Source: Bog-473 sp963809825 (lineage in GTDB: Bacteria; Actinomycetota; Acidimicrobiia; Acidimicrobiales; RAAP-2). Taken from it: DNA of 64,000 nucleotides. Made by a program: the position numbers and the translations under genes. Shown piece after piece: positions 50,731 through 59,064 of the stretch. Position 1 is the stretch's first letter. Each line of letters opens with the position of its first letter. The DNA is taken from contig CAWELJ010000013.1 in the NCBI GenBank assembly GCA_963809825.1, positions 1 to 64,000 of the forward strand, in the 5' to 3' direction. Below the pieces are notes generated by a model. It saw only the letters and a program-made list of their open reading frames with translations, had not been told where the DNA came from and searched no databases.

Positions 50731-52884
50731 TCACGTGATGTCCTGGGCCTGGCTGGTCGCGGGGGCCGGAGCCGATCCCGGTGTCGACCCGGGGGTGGTG
50801 TGGACACCGGGCGTCGTCGGGATGTCGTAGCGGTGCAGGGCGTAGCTCATGATCTGGGAGAACACCGGTGCGGCCACGGTGCCACCGAAGATCGGGGTCG
50901 GCCGGTCGAGGACGACGATCATGGAGAGGGTCGGGTTGACGGCGGGCGCGAACCCGACGAACGAGGCCATGTAGGCGCCGGTGACGTAGGAGTCGTGACC
51001 CTGGGTCGGGATCTGGGCCGTGCCCGTCTTTCCGGCCACGGTGTAGCCGGGGATGGCGGCGCTGGTTCCCGTCCCCGTGTTGACGACCTGCTCGAGCATG
51101 GACGTCAGCTCGGAGTCGACGGACGGCGAGATCGCCGTGTGGGTGGCTGAGGGCGCCGTCTTGGTCAGCGCCCCGGAGGGACTCATGGTCGCCTGCACGA
51201 GCTTCGGTGCCACGTACACGCCTCCGTTGGCCACCGTGTTGTAGGCGTCGAGCACCTGCAGGGCGCTGACCGCGTCCACCTGCCCGATCGGCAGGGACAC
51301 GTAGTCGGTCGGCTCCCAGTTGGCGGACGTGGCGAGGAGTCCGGGCGACTCCCCCGGGAAGTTCATGCCGGTCGGCTGCCCGAAACCGAGCGTCTTGACC
51401 TGCGAGAGCAGGCGCTGCTCGCCCACGCCCTGGGCGATCTCGGAAGTGCCGATGTTGGAGGACTGGGCGAGGATCTGCGTTGCCGTCAATGACTCGGTCG
51501 GGTGCGGCTCGGCGTCGTGGAAGGTCGAGCCGTCCAGCTTGAGCTGGTCCGGCACCGAGAAGACGGTGTTGGGGTTGATCAGGCCGTACTGCAGTGCGGC
51601 GGAGAAGGTGACGAGCTTGAAGACCGAGCCCGGTTCGTAGAGCTGCGTCAGCGCCAGGTTGTTCGGTGCCTCGTCGACGGCGTCGTGGGGCCCGATCGGG
51701 ACGACACCTCCGGGCGCGGACGTCGCGGTGCCGGAGGTGCCGGAGGTGCCGGAGGTGCCGGTCGTGCCGACGGGTCCGGGGTGGGTGGCCACGAGGTTGG
51801 CCATGGAGAGGATCTGGCCCGTCTTGACGTCCATCACGACGGCGGTGCCGCTGACGGCATTGGACGACTGGATCGCCTTGGCCAACGCCTGCTCGGACTC
51901 GTACTGGAGCTGGGTGTCGAGCGTGAGCTCGAGGCCGGTGCCGGGGACGGTCGGCGTCTGGTTGGTCACCGGAGACTGCGGCAGCGCCACCCCGGAGGGC
52001 GACTCCATGATGGTCTCCTTGCCGGCCGTCCCGGCCAGCGCATGGTTGTTCCCGTACTCGAGGCCGGCCGCGCCCAGCCCGGCGGCGTTGGTGAAGCCGA
52101 CGACCGGCGCCGCCAGGTTCCCGTTGGGCACCAGCCGCTTGGAGTCGGCGACCAGCGTGATGCCGGGGATGGCGTCGGTCGCGATCGTGTGGCCGACCGA
52201 CTGCGGGAGCTGCCGGGCCAGGACGACATAGCCCGACGGCCGGTGGAGCTGCGTCGCGAGTGTCGCTGCGGGGACGTGCAGCAGCGGTGACAGCGCCAGC
52301 GCAGTCCGGAGGGGATGGGCCACCTGGAAGTCGTCGGCGACGACGTCGTCGGTCGGCACCGACATCGCCAGCGGCGACCCGTCGCGGGCATAGATCCCGC
52401 CACGCAACGACGGCAGGGAGACCGAGATGGAGGACTGCCCGCGCGCCGCCACTTCGTACGCTCCGGCGTGGAGGACCTGGACGTCGACGAGGCGGGCCAC
52501 CAGGAGCAGCAGCGCAAGGACGAGGGCGAGGCGGACGAGGCGGACGCGACGATGGAACGTGGCGGACGCCCACGAACCCCGCGCCCGCGACACGGGCAGC
52601 CGGGCCACCTTGGCCGGCGGTCGGTGGGTCTGCGTGCGGGCGCGGGGACGAGGGCGAGCGGCGCCCGACGCCGCCGCAGTGCGCCGGGGCGCAGGGGCCG
52701 TCCGGGGGTGGCGGACCGGCTTGGCCCGCTTCGTGGGCTTCGTGGGCTTCGCCGGCTGCGCAGTCCGAGCCGTACGGGTCGTCCCCACCCTCCCCGCCGA
52801 GCGTGCCGAACGGGTCGACGCAACGCCCCGCGGTTTCGAATCGGCGCGCGCCGCGCGAATCCCAGGTCGAGTCGTGGTGCTCAT
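50731..52884 (-). CDS. ftsI: Septal peptidoglycan transpeptidase (PBP)
   Basis: 717 aa. Residues 1-110 are a cytoplasmic Arg/Thr/Pro/Lys-rich disordered region. One membrane helix (LVRLALVLALLLLVARLVDV), the dimerisation domain (RGGIYARDGSPLAMS), then the transpeptidase: SxxK as YEPGSVFKLVTFS, SSN in LAQSSNIGTSE, KTG in VAGKTGTAQIPTQG. A short GTSGTSGTSGT insertion (9-bp DNA repeats) interrupts the domain before the SxxK. ATG 52884 overlaps the ftsL stop (ATGA). Works with FtsW. Confidence 0.95.
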   Translation of the reverse strand: MSTTTRPGIRAARADSKPRGVASTRSARSAGRVGTTRTARTAQPAKPTKPTKRAKPVRHPRTAPAPRRTAAASGAARPRPRARTQTHRPPAKVARLPVSRARGSWASATFHRRVRLVRLALVLALLLLVARLVDVQVLHAGAYEVAARGQSSISVSLPSLRGGIYARDGSPLAMSVPTDDVVADDFQVAHPLRTALALSPLLHVPAATLATQLHRPSGYVVLARQLPQSVGHTIATDAIPGITLVADSKRLVPNGNLAAPVVGFTNAAGLGAAGLEYGNNHALAGTAGKETIMESPSGVALPQSPVTNQTPTVPGTGLELTLDTQLQYESEQALAKAIQSSNAVSGTAVVMDVKTGQILSMANLVATHPGPVGTTGTSGTSGTSGTATSAPGGVVPIGPHDAVDEAPNNLALTQLYEPGSVFKLVTFSAALQYGLINPNTVFSVPDQLKLDGSTFHDAEPHPTESLTATQILAQSSNIGTSEIAQGVGEQRLLSQVKTLGFGQPTGMNFPGESPGLLATSANWEPTDYVSLPIGQVDAVSALQVLDAYNTVANGGVYVAPKLVQATMSPSGALTKTAPSATHTAISPSVDSELTSMLEQVVNTGTGTSAAIPGYTVAGKTGTAQIPTQGHDSYVTGAYMASFVGFAPAVNPTLSMIVVLDRPTPIFGGTVAAPVFSQIMSYALHRYDIPTTPGVHTTPGSTPGSAPAPATSQAQDIT
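51727..51762 (-). repeat. 9-bp tandem repeat inside ftsI
   Basis: GGTGCCGGA occurs three times with a fourth variant unit GGTGCCGGT. It codes for GTSGTSGTSGT on the minus strand. Units are in frame, so copy number can change without breaking the gene. Confidence 0.8.
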
Positions 52885-53474
52885 GGGATGGAGGTTGCCG
52901 TCGTCGAAGTTGCGGGCGTCGTCGACGACCCCGCCGTCGCGGACCCGCCGGTGCCCGAGCCCTGCGCGGCCGCGGGCGGCGCCGTGGTGGTGGTGGTCGG
53001 CGCAGGCGCCGCCGTCACCTTGGGTGCAGGCAGGGGCACCGACAGCGAGACATACGGCAGCTGGATCACGTTGGCCGGCCGCACCATGTGCAGGCCGCCC
53101 GTCGCAACAGCCACGATGCGAGACGGCGTCTCGAGCTGGGAGACCGACAGTTCGGCCTGACGGTGCGTGCTCTGCTCGAGGGAGAGCTGGTGCTGCAGGG
53201 CGGACAGCCTCACCTGGCCGTTGGCCAGCATGGCCTGGGCCACGACCACCGCCAGGAGCGCACCGAGCACGAGGCAGACCGCGACGATGTTCAGCAGCCG
53301 CCCGGGCGCAGCGATCGGACGAGGACGCGTCCGCGTCTCCGGCCGCGACCCCGCACGCCTGCCCCCCGGGCGCAGCCGGCCCGGGATGACGCGCAGCGGC
53401 GCCCGCCGGCGCGAGGGGCTCGGGGCACCCGCGTGCCGGCGGGCGGGCGCGGTAGCCGACGCGGGAGGAGCCAT
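52881..53474 (-). CDS. ftsL: FtsL-like divisome protein
   Basis: 197 aa. Basic N-terminus (1-60), one membrane helix (LLNIVAVCLVLGALLAVVVAQ), short coiled coil (QVRLSALQHQLSLEQSTHRQ), then strand region and a long Thr/Pro/Ala/Ser tail (APTTTTTAPPAAA...). Position between rsmH and ftsI and the topology identify it; sequence conservation is always low in FtsL. The extracytoplasmic tail is longer than usual. Confidence 0.82.
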   Translation of the reverse strand: MAPPASATAPARRHAGAPSPSRRRAPLRVIPGRLRPGGRRAGSRPETRTRPRPIAAPGRLLNIVAVCLVLGALLAVVVAQAMLANGQVRLSALQHQLSLEQSTHRQAELSVSQLETPSRIVAVATGGLHMVRPANVIQLPYVSLSVPLPAPKVTAAPAPTTTTTAPPAAAQGSGTGGSATAGSSTTPATSTTATSIP

Positions 53475-54454
53475 CAGTCGGCGTCCGTTCGCACGATGGC
53501 CCGCAGTCGGGCGCTCTCGGCGCGCGGATTCGCGGCGACCTCCGCCGGCGAGGGCTTGCGCGCGCCGCGGAAGACGAGGCGGTGATGGGCGACCGCACCG
53601 CAGACACACGGCAAGCCCGGCGGGCAGACACAGCCACCGGACTCCGCATCGGCGAAGGTCTGCTTCGTGAGGCGATCCTCACCGGAGTGGTAGCTGATGA
53701 CGGCGCACACGCCACTGACGGCCAGGTGGGACAGCGCAGCGGGCAGCGCCTCGCCCAGCTGGCCCAGCTCGTCGTTGACCTCGATGCGCAGGGCCTGGAA
53801 CACCCGGCGGGCGGGATGCCCCTTGCGGCGCGCCGCCGCCGGCACCGCCGCCGCCACGACTTCGGCCAGCTGCCTCGTCGAGGTCAGTGGCCGGGCCCCC
53901 ACGACCGCCCGGGCGATGCGCCCCGACAGCCGCCCCTCTCCGTTGGCACGGAAGAGCGCCGCCAGCGCCTCCTCCGGTAGGCCGTTCACGAGCTCGGCCG
54001 CCGTGACACCGGTCGTCGGGTCCATCCGCATGTCGAGGGGCCCGTCGGTGCGGTAGGAGAAGCCCCGCTCGGCGCGGTCGAGCTGGGGCGAGCTGACGCC
54101 GAGGTCGAGCAGGACACCCGAGAGGGGGCCGAGCCCCGAAGAGGACACCACGTCCTCGAGAGCCGAGAACGGGGACCGGATCAGTGTGACCCGGTCCCCG
54201 AACGGAACCAACCGCGCCGCCGCGGCTTCGAGCGCCTCGGGGTCGCGGTCGAGCCCGACGACACGGAGCGCTGGATGCGCCTCGAGGATCGCCGCGGCGT
54301 GACCGCCCCCGCCGACGGTCGCGTCGACGAGCACGCCCGGCGGAACGGACGCGAACAGCGACACCACTTCGTCGCGCAGCACGGGGAGGTGTTCGAACGA
54401 GTGGGCCATCTGCAGCCCCCCGGCCGGTGGGTCGAGAGGGAGGTGGAGGTCCAT
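53474..54454 (-). CDS. rsmH: 16S rRNA (cytosine-1402-N4)-methyltransferase
   Basis: 326 aa from ATG 54454; ATG 54409 (MAHSFEHLPVLRDEVV) is the alternative with the more usual beginning. SAM site VDATVGGGGHAAAILEAHP, GLDRDPEALEAAAARL, LLDLGVSSPQLDRAERGFSY, PLDMRMD, HPARRVFQALRIEVNDEL and VISYHSGEDRLTK. Methylates the ribosomal P site. Follows mraZ after a 197-bp gap in which I see no other gene. Confidence 0.94.
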   Translation of the reverse strand: MDLHLPLDPPAGGLQMAHSFEHLPVLRDEVVSLFASVPPGVLVDATVGGGGHAAAILEAHPALRVVGLDRDPEALEAAAARLVPFGDRVTLIRSPFSALEDVVSSSGLGPLSGVLLDLGVSSPQLDRAERGFSYRTDGPLDMRMDPTTGVTAAELVNGLPEEALAALFRANGEGRLSGRIARAVVGARPLTSTRQLAEVVAAAVPAAARRKGHPARRVFQALRIEVNDELGQLGEALPAALSHLAVSGVCAVISYHSGEDRLTKQTFADAESGGCVCPPGLPCVCGAVAHHRLVFRGARKPSPAEVAANPRAESARLRAIVRTDAD

Positions 54455-54651
54455 ACGACCAGCGAGGAAGAGGGTGGAGTGGCCTTCCTCCGTGCCGGTC
54501 GAGGAGCTGCACATGGTCCTGCACGTTCGGTACGTCGTTGCCCTGTTTGCGTCTGTCGCCTCTGTCGCCGTCCTGGTTGTCGTCCCTTCTCTTGGTGCCA
54601 GTGTTCGTGCCGCTGTTGCCAGCGTCGCTGCCGGTTCCCGTCGATCTCGCG

Positions 54652-55071
54652 TTACGCCCCGTCGTCCTCGAGGAGCCAGCTCTCCTCGGGAAGCACCCGC
54701 TCGGCCCAGGCCGCCGGGTTCCACAGCTCCACCCGGTCGATGGCACCGTGCACGAGCACCTCCGCGTCGAGCCCGGCGAACGAGCGCAGGTGCGCCGGGA
54801 TGGGCATGCGGCCCTGGCGATCGATCTCGACCTCGGCCGAGTTCGAGGCCCAGATCCGCGCCCGGTTCCGATCCGAGCGCCCCCCCTCGGCCCGCTCCTG
54901 CATGGACTCCATCTGCCGCTCGAATTCTCCGGGCGTCCACAGCGCGAGGCAGCCCTCCGAGTTCTGGGTGAGGTAGCCGCCGCGCTCGAACTGGCCACGG
55001 AACTTCGCGGGCAGGATCACTCTGCCCTTCGTGTCGAGCGAGTGCTCGTACCTCCCGACGAAGCCTGCCAC
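54652..55071 (-). CDS. mraZ: Transcriptional regulator MraZ
   Basis: 139 aa from GTG 55071. Two AbrB/SpoVT-like repeats with DxxxR: GRYEHSLDTKGRVILPAKFR and EVEIDRQGRMPIPAHLRSFA. Forms ring oligomers that bind tandem repeats before its own gene and control the dcw operon. The matching boxes lie at 55126-55165. Confidence 0.95.
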   Translation of the reverse strand: MAGFVGRYEHSLDTKGRVILPAKFRGQFERGGYLTQNSEGCLALWTPGEFERQMESMQERAEGGRSDRNRARIWASNSAEVEIDRQGRMPIPAHLRSFAGLDAEVLVHGAIDRVELWNPAAWAERVLPEESWLLEDDGA

Positions 55072-55411
55072 CAGCCCTATCTCCCACGACGCTCCCTGGT
55101 TTGCGTCCTTTGACGCCCGGTTACACCATTTCGCACCACTTTACGCCATTTCCCTCCACTACACAACCACCGCACACCCCCGGCAACCCAAACGCAACCC
55201 CGCCTCTCCCCCGGCTCGGTGAGGCGGCGCGCCAAGGCCGCGCCGGCGGACGCGGCCGCGCCCATGGGAAGGCCACCGGGTCGTGCCGTATCGACCGCCA
55301 CCCGGCGGCCGGGCGACGGCCCGCCGGACCCGCCCCCGGGGGCGCGGCGAGTCCCGTGACGAGAGCCTCGGGAGAGGGAGCGGACGAGTCGGGCCGGAAG
55401 TGGGCGGCCCG
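55072..55411. other. mraZ promoter/leader region (no gene)
   Basis: The 340-bp gap between the LplA-like gene and mraZ. The mraZ-proximal 100 bases are less GC-rich than the rest and hold the MraZ boxes; the remaining part, 55200-55411, is very GC-rich with no convincing ORF. Confidence 0.6.
55126..55165 (-). promoter_or_regulatory. MraZ operator: four 10-bp repeats
   Basis: Plus-strand CCATTTCGCA, CCACTTTACG, CCATTTCCCT and CCACTACACA; on the coding strand these read AARTGG every 10 bp, one helical turn. MraZ boxes in other bacteria are (A)AAGTG-like repeats with the same 10-bp period. They end about 55 bp before the GTG start. Confidence 0.8.
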
Positions 55412-56086
55412 CTATGCGGGGCCCAGCGACGAGAACGATCCGAGCAGATCGTCGAGCACGTTGCGCAGCTCTCCCACCGCGGGCTCGAGGTCCGCCAGCC
55501 CCACCGCCAACGTGGTCACGCCGCGGCCCAGCTCCTCCCGCCCGCGCTCGTCCACGGAGAAGAGCTCGAGGAGGGGCGCGGCATCCCAGCGCGCGTACGC
55601 GCAAGAGGAGAACAGTGCGCCCTCGCGCGCCCGCCACTGCGAGAGACCGACCACCTTGCGCCCGCCGTGGAACACCTCACCGGGCCCACGGCCGGCGAAG
55701 CACACCAGGTCTCCGAACTCACCGGGGACCGAGCGGCCGGCGTGGACGTCGAAGCCGGACTGCCCCTGCCGGGCCAGGGCGGCCACCCACCAGGCGCCGA
55801 CCCACTCGGCGGCAGCGGAGACATCGCCGACCCACAGCGGGTCGTGGCGCGGGATCCAGGCGTCCAGCCAGAGCTGACGGGCCGGCTCGAGGAGGACCGC
55901 TCCCCCGCCGCCCCGGCGCCGGGCCAATTCGACGCCGTGCCGGCGCAGCGCGGAGGGATCCACCAGCTCCGGCGGCTGCGTACTGCCGAGGACCAGCGTC
56001 GGGTGCGTGACCTCACGGGCCAGGGCCAGCCGACGGGGCTCGGATCGGAACCGCTCGACCTCGAAGAGTGGCTCTGAGGGGGACAA
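55412..56086 (-). CDS. Lipoate-protein ligase A-like protein
   Basis: About 224 aa. The start is unsure: TTG 56086 just after the HNH stop, or GTG 56119 inside it. BPL/LplA fold signs: RRGGGGAVLLEPARQLWLDA (RRxGGG loop), then GFDVHAGRSVPGEFGDLVCF, and catalytic Lys in GRKVVGLSQWRAREG. May transfer lipoate or octanoate to E2/GcvH domains, or be a member of unknown acyl substrate. Co-directional with the HNH gene. Confidence 0.7.
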   Translation of the reverse strand: MSPSEPLFEVERFRSEPRRLALAREVTHPTLVLGSTQPPELVDPSALRRHGVELARRRGGGGAVLLEPARQLWLDAWIPRHDPLWVGDVSAAAEWVGAWWVAALARQGQSGFDVHAGRSVPGEFGDLVCFAGRGPGEVFHGGRKVVGLSQWRAREGALFSSCAYARWDAAPLLELFSVDERGREELGRGVTTLAVGLADLEPAVGELRNVLDDLLGSFSSLGPA

Positions 56087-56088
56087 CC

Positions 56089-56595
56089 TCAGGAGGCTGC
56101 GGCGAGATACGGCTCCCACAGCGGGTCCACGTCCGAGAGGTGGCGCAGCCGCCACAGGTGCCCGTCGGGCGGAGCGGGCTTGACCCGGAGCGTCCAACCC
56201 AGCTCGGAAAGCAATTGATCAGCCTTGACGAGGTTGTCCCGCTTGCAGGCGGCCACGACGTTGAACCAGTCGTGCGTGCCGCCACGACTGCGCGGGATGA
56301 CATGGTCGATGGTGTCGGCCGGTTGGGAGCAGTACACGCACAGCCCGCCGTCCCTTCGCAGCACGGACCGCCGGGTCACGGGCGGGGTGCGCGCCCAACG
56401 AGGGATACGCACCATGTGCGCCAGGCGAACGATCGACGGGACCTCTATCTGGAGCCTCGCAGAGTGGAACACCTTGCAGTCGTCCCGGATGGCAACCGCC
56501 TCGGCGCGGCCGGCAAGCATCAGAACGACGGCACGACGATCGGAGACGAGGGCGAGCGGCTCGTAGGTCGCGTTGAGGAGGAGCACCCGCTCCAT
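56089..56595 (-). CDS. HNH endonuclease family protein
   Basis: 168 aa. Opening VLLLNATYEPLALVSDRRAV is the mark of a broad actinobacterial HNH group. HNH core: CVYCSQPADTIDHVIPRSRG and THDWFNVVAACKRDNLVKAD. No methylase or phage gene beside it, so a housekeeping or repair role is more likely than restriction. ATG 56595. Confidence 0.88.
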   Translation of the reverse strand: MERVLLLNATYEPLALVSDRRAVVLMLAGRAEAVAIRDDCKVFHSARLQIEVPSIVRLAHMVRIPRWARTPPVTRRSVLRRDGGLCVYCSQPADTIDHVIPRSRGGTHDWFNVVAACKRDNLVKADQLLSELGWTLRVKPAPPDGHLWRLRHLSDVDPLWEPYLAAAS

Positions 56596-56607
56596 ACGCC
56601 AGAGAGG

Positions 56608-56934
56608 CTATCCGCGGCGGGGACGCGACCTCTGACACCACCGGAGGTAGGCCACGACGTCGGACGGGACGAGCGCTTCGGTCCTTCCGTCCCCGCCGTA
56701 GGCGGTGACCAGCCGGAACCGCCAATACGCCTGCCCCGGCAACGGAACGAACGGCGCGCGATGCCACCACCCTCGCCGCGCCATCCGCCGCAGGGCGCCG
56801 AGGGAGGCCCACCACAGCGAGGGATGGGGCAGCACCGCCCGCGCCACCACGGCCGCGTCCCGGCCCCAGCGGGCCCGGCCGCCCGAGCCGGAGCCGGAGC
56901 CGGAGCCACGACCGGGCGCCGCCGCGTCCGTCAC
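56608..56934 (-). CDS. Conserved hypothetical protein (108 aa)
   Basis: GTG 56934 overlaps the ROK stop (GTGA). After a Gly/Ser repeat (GSGSGSGSGGR) comes a Trp- and aromatic-rich core: HPSLWWASLGALRRMARRG, APFVPLPGQAYWRFRLVTAY, VPSDVVAYLRWCQRSRP. The core resembles small Acidimicrobiia/actinobacterial proteins encoded near glucokinases. Function unknown; coupled translation ties it to the ROK gene. Confidence 0.6.
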   Translation of the reverse strand: MTDAAAPGRGSGSGSGSGGRARWGRDAAVVARAVLPHPSLWWASLGALRRMARRGWWHRAPFVPLPGQAYWRFRLVTAYGGDGRTEALVPSDVVAYLRWCQRSRPRRG

Positions 56935-57857
56935 GCCCCGACACCCGACCCGCACAGGCCGACACGAGCGGCGCCGATCAGGGGGCCTCGGTCCCCCAGG
57001 CCGCCCGGGACGACGCGGGCACCCCGTGCGAACTCGAGACAGCAGAGCCGGTCCATCTCGGCCTGGGCGGAGGCGAAGAACGGATCGCCGAACCCGAGTG
57101 CCACCGATCCGCTGACCACGGCGAGCGGCAGGTCGAGGAGGTTGACGACCGAGGCCAGGGCGCGGCCGACCAGCATTCCGGCGCGCGCCACGACGACGGA
57201 GGGGGCCAGCCGTGCGGGCTGGCCCGTGATCTCGGCGAGCGCCGTCCCGGACGCCTCCGCCTCGAGGCACCCGCGGGCGCCGCAGTGGCAGACGCGCCCG
57301 GCGGGCTCGACGATCACGTGGCCGATGTGGCCCGCGTTGCCCAGCCGGCCCGCGAGCAGCCGGCCGTCGAGCACGATGCCGCCTCCCACCCCGGTCGACA
57401 CCACCATCGCGATGTAATCGGTGCAGCCCGTCGCCGCCCCCACCCAGCCTTCACCCAGGGCGAGCGCCTGCGCGTCGTTGGCGACGAACGAGGGCAGCCC
57501 GGTCAGCTCCGCCAGCCGGGCTCGCAGTGGGAAATACCGCCAGGCCTCGATGTTCAGCGGCGACACCTCGTCGCCACCCGGGTTCATCGGTCCGCCGCAT
57601 CCGGCCCCGCACGCGACGAGGCGGTCCCCGGAGCCGGTTGCCGACCGCACGCGCTCGATCAGTGCGGCCAGGTCGCCCCACAGCATCTCGGCCGCCCCGG
57701 CCCTGTCGGACCTCTCGCCGTCGCCGTCACTTCCTTGCGGAGCCGACCACGGCCGGGTCGGCTGCATCGCCCGTTCGACCAGGGTTCCGTCCCGCGCCAC
57801 GAGCCCGGCGGCCATTTTGGTGCCGCCGATGTCGACGGCCAGAACGAGGTCTGCCAT
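56931..57857 (-). CDS. ROK-family sugar kinase (glucokinase-like)
   Basis: 308 aa. ATP loop LAVDIGGTKMAAGLVARDG, NDAQALALGEGWVGAA, catalytic region STGVGGGIVLDGRLLAGR, His-Cys zinc site GHVIVEPAGRVCHCGARGC with LEAEASG. Phosphorylates glucose or a related sugar in the cytosol. No DNA-binding domain, so not a ROK repressor. ATG 57857. Confidence 0.9.
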   Translation of the reverse strand: MADLVLAVDIGGTKMAAGLVARDGTLVERAMQPTRPWSAPQGSDGDGERSDRAGAAEMLWGDLAALIERVRSATGSGDRLVACGAGCGGPMNPGGDEVSPLNIEAWRYFPLRARLAELTGLPSFVANDAQALALGEGWVGAATGCTDYIAMVVSTGVGGGIVLDGRLLAGRLGNAGHIGHVIVEPAGRVCHCGARGCLEAEASGTALAEITGQPARLAPSVVVARAGMLVGRALASVVNLLDLPLAVVSGSVALGFGDPFFASAQAEMDRLCCLEFARGARVVPGGLGDRGPLIGAARVGLCGSGVGA

Positions 57858-57935
57858 GGTGCCGGGACTACCTCGTCATCCTCGTCGTCGGGATACCGCG
57901 GCTCAGCGGGGCCGCGGGCAACTCGGTGGGATGCG

Positions 57936-58340
57936 TCAGTCCTCGCGCCGGTGGAAGCGGGAACGGAACCAGTCGCGCGCCTCACTCACCGCGCCCTCGA
58001 TGCCGTTCGACGCCCCCGCTGACTTCGCCTGCTCGCCGTCTTTCGCCCGCGTGAAATCGTGCCATCCGGCCCGACCCATGCGCCGCAGGTTCCGCTCGAA
58101 CCAGACGGCGGAGGCGAACATGATGATGACGCCGACGAAGCCTGCGATCACGGACTTGCTGTAGAAGGCGACCAGGATCACGACGCCGAGGACGAAGGTC
58201 ACCGCGGCCCACTTGCAGTAGCGGCCCGCGTGCCGGTAGACGGTCTCCGACCTGACCCGCTCGGCGAACTCGGGGTCCTGGCGGACCAGTGACTCCTCGA
58301 GCTCGGCCAGGATTCGTTGTTCGTGGTCGGAAAGCGGCAC
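57936..58340 (-). CDS. DUF3040 membrane protein
   Basis: 134 aa from GTG 58340. Family opening PLSDHEQRILAELEESLVRQ and DPEFAERVRS; two membrane helices (WAAVTFVLGVVILVAFY, VIAGFVGVIIMFASAVWF); basic tail. DUF3040 genes lie near mraZ in many actinobacteria, as Rv2169c does in Mycobacterium. Function unknown. Confidence 0.88.
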   Translation of the reverse strand: MPLSDHEQRILAELEESLVRQDPEFAERVRSETVYRHAGRYCKWAAVTFVLGVVILVAFYSKSVIAGFVGVIIMFASAVWFERNLRRMGRAGWHDFTRAKDGEQAKSAGASNGIEGAVSEARDWFRSRFHRRED

Positions 58341-58658
58341 TACAACCTGCCCCCTGGGATCTCCACATCCATCTGCGCCCCATGTTTGCACGCCCGGACG
58401 GCGCGGACAATGAGGATGTCCCCGTTCGTTGCTGCCCAACAGGCGGTCTCCACCGCCTCGCAGCTTAGAACCGGATCGGAGCCGCCCGGACGCGGCCACG
58501 GAACTGTCACGAAGCGCCAGCGGGCCAGCTCAGGCCCGAGGGCGGCCCGGGTCGAGCCCGGGATCCAACGCCGGTGGCCGCCGCAGCGGGCCGCGACCCC
58601 GGGGTGCCCCACTCCCGACGCCCGGCCCGGGCAACCGGGCACCGGGCCGCCACCACGG
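58341..58658. other. Intergenic region upstream of the DUF3040 gene
   Basis: 318 bases without a convincing gene. A 100-codon open frame on the minus strand lacks coding features. It must hold the promoter of the DUF3040 gene, but I could not identify the boxes. Confidence 0.5.
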
Positions 58659-58943
58659 CTACTCCTTCGGCGACTTGGGTTTGCGCCGCATGACCAGTGC
58701 GGTGATCAGCGCCCCGAGCAGCCCCGAGATGGCGATCACCACGATCAGGGGCGCCTGGCGGTGGAAGACCCAGAAGTCGATCCTGACCTTCCCGAAGTTG
58801 GCGAGCGCGAACCAGCCCAGCAGGACGCCCGCCACCGCGACCCCGACCAGGGTGGCCCGGTGCCGGCGGTCGACGGTCTTTCCCTCGTCGTGAGGGTGCT
58901 CGAGGGGGTCCGAGTGCACGGGACGCTTCGCCACGGAGCCCAT
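58659..58943 (-). CDS. LapA/DUF1049-like small membrane protein
   Basis: 94 aa from ATG 58943 (GTG 58934 also possible). Two helices: ATLVGVAVAGVLLGWFALAN and PLIVVIAISGLLGALITALV, linked by FGKVRIDFWVFHRQ, the LapA pattern (NxxxVxxxF). The end RRKPKSPKE is basic. Role in this lineage unknown; in E. coli LapA helps regulate LPS. Confidence 0.75.
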   Translation of the reverse strand: MGSVAKRPVHSDPLEHPHDEGKTVDRRHRATLVGVAVAGVLLGWFALANFGKVRIDFWVFHRQAPLIVVIAISGLLGALITALVMRRKPKSPKE

Positions 58944-59064
58944 TCTGCCCCCTGACCACCCGGTGGTGCCGCCGCCAGGCGCCGGTCCCGCCCCCACGCC
59001 CCGGCCCGGTCGGGCGCCGCGCCCGTCGCCAGCTGCTATGAGAGTGTTCCCGAAAGGAGGCCTC

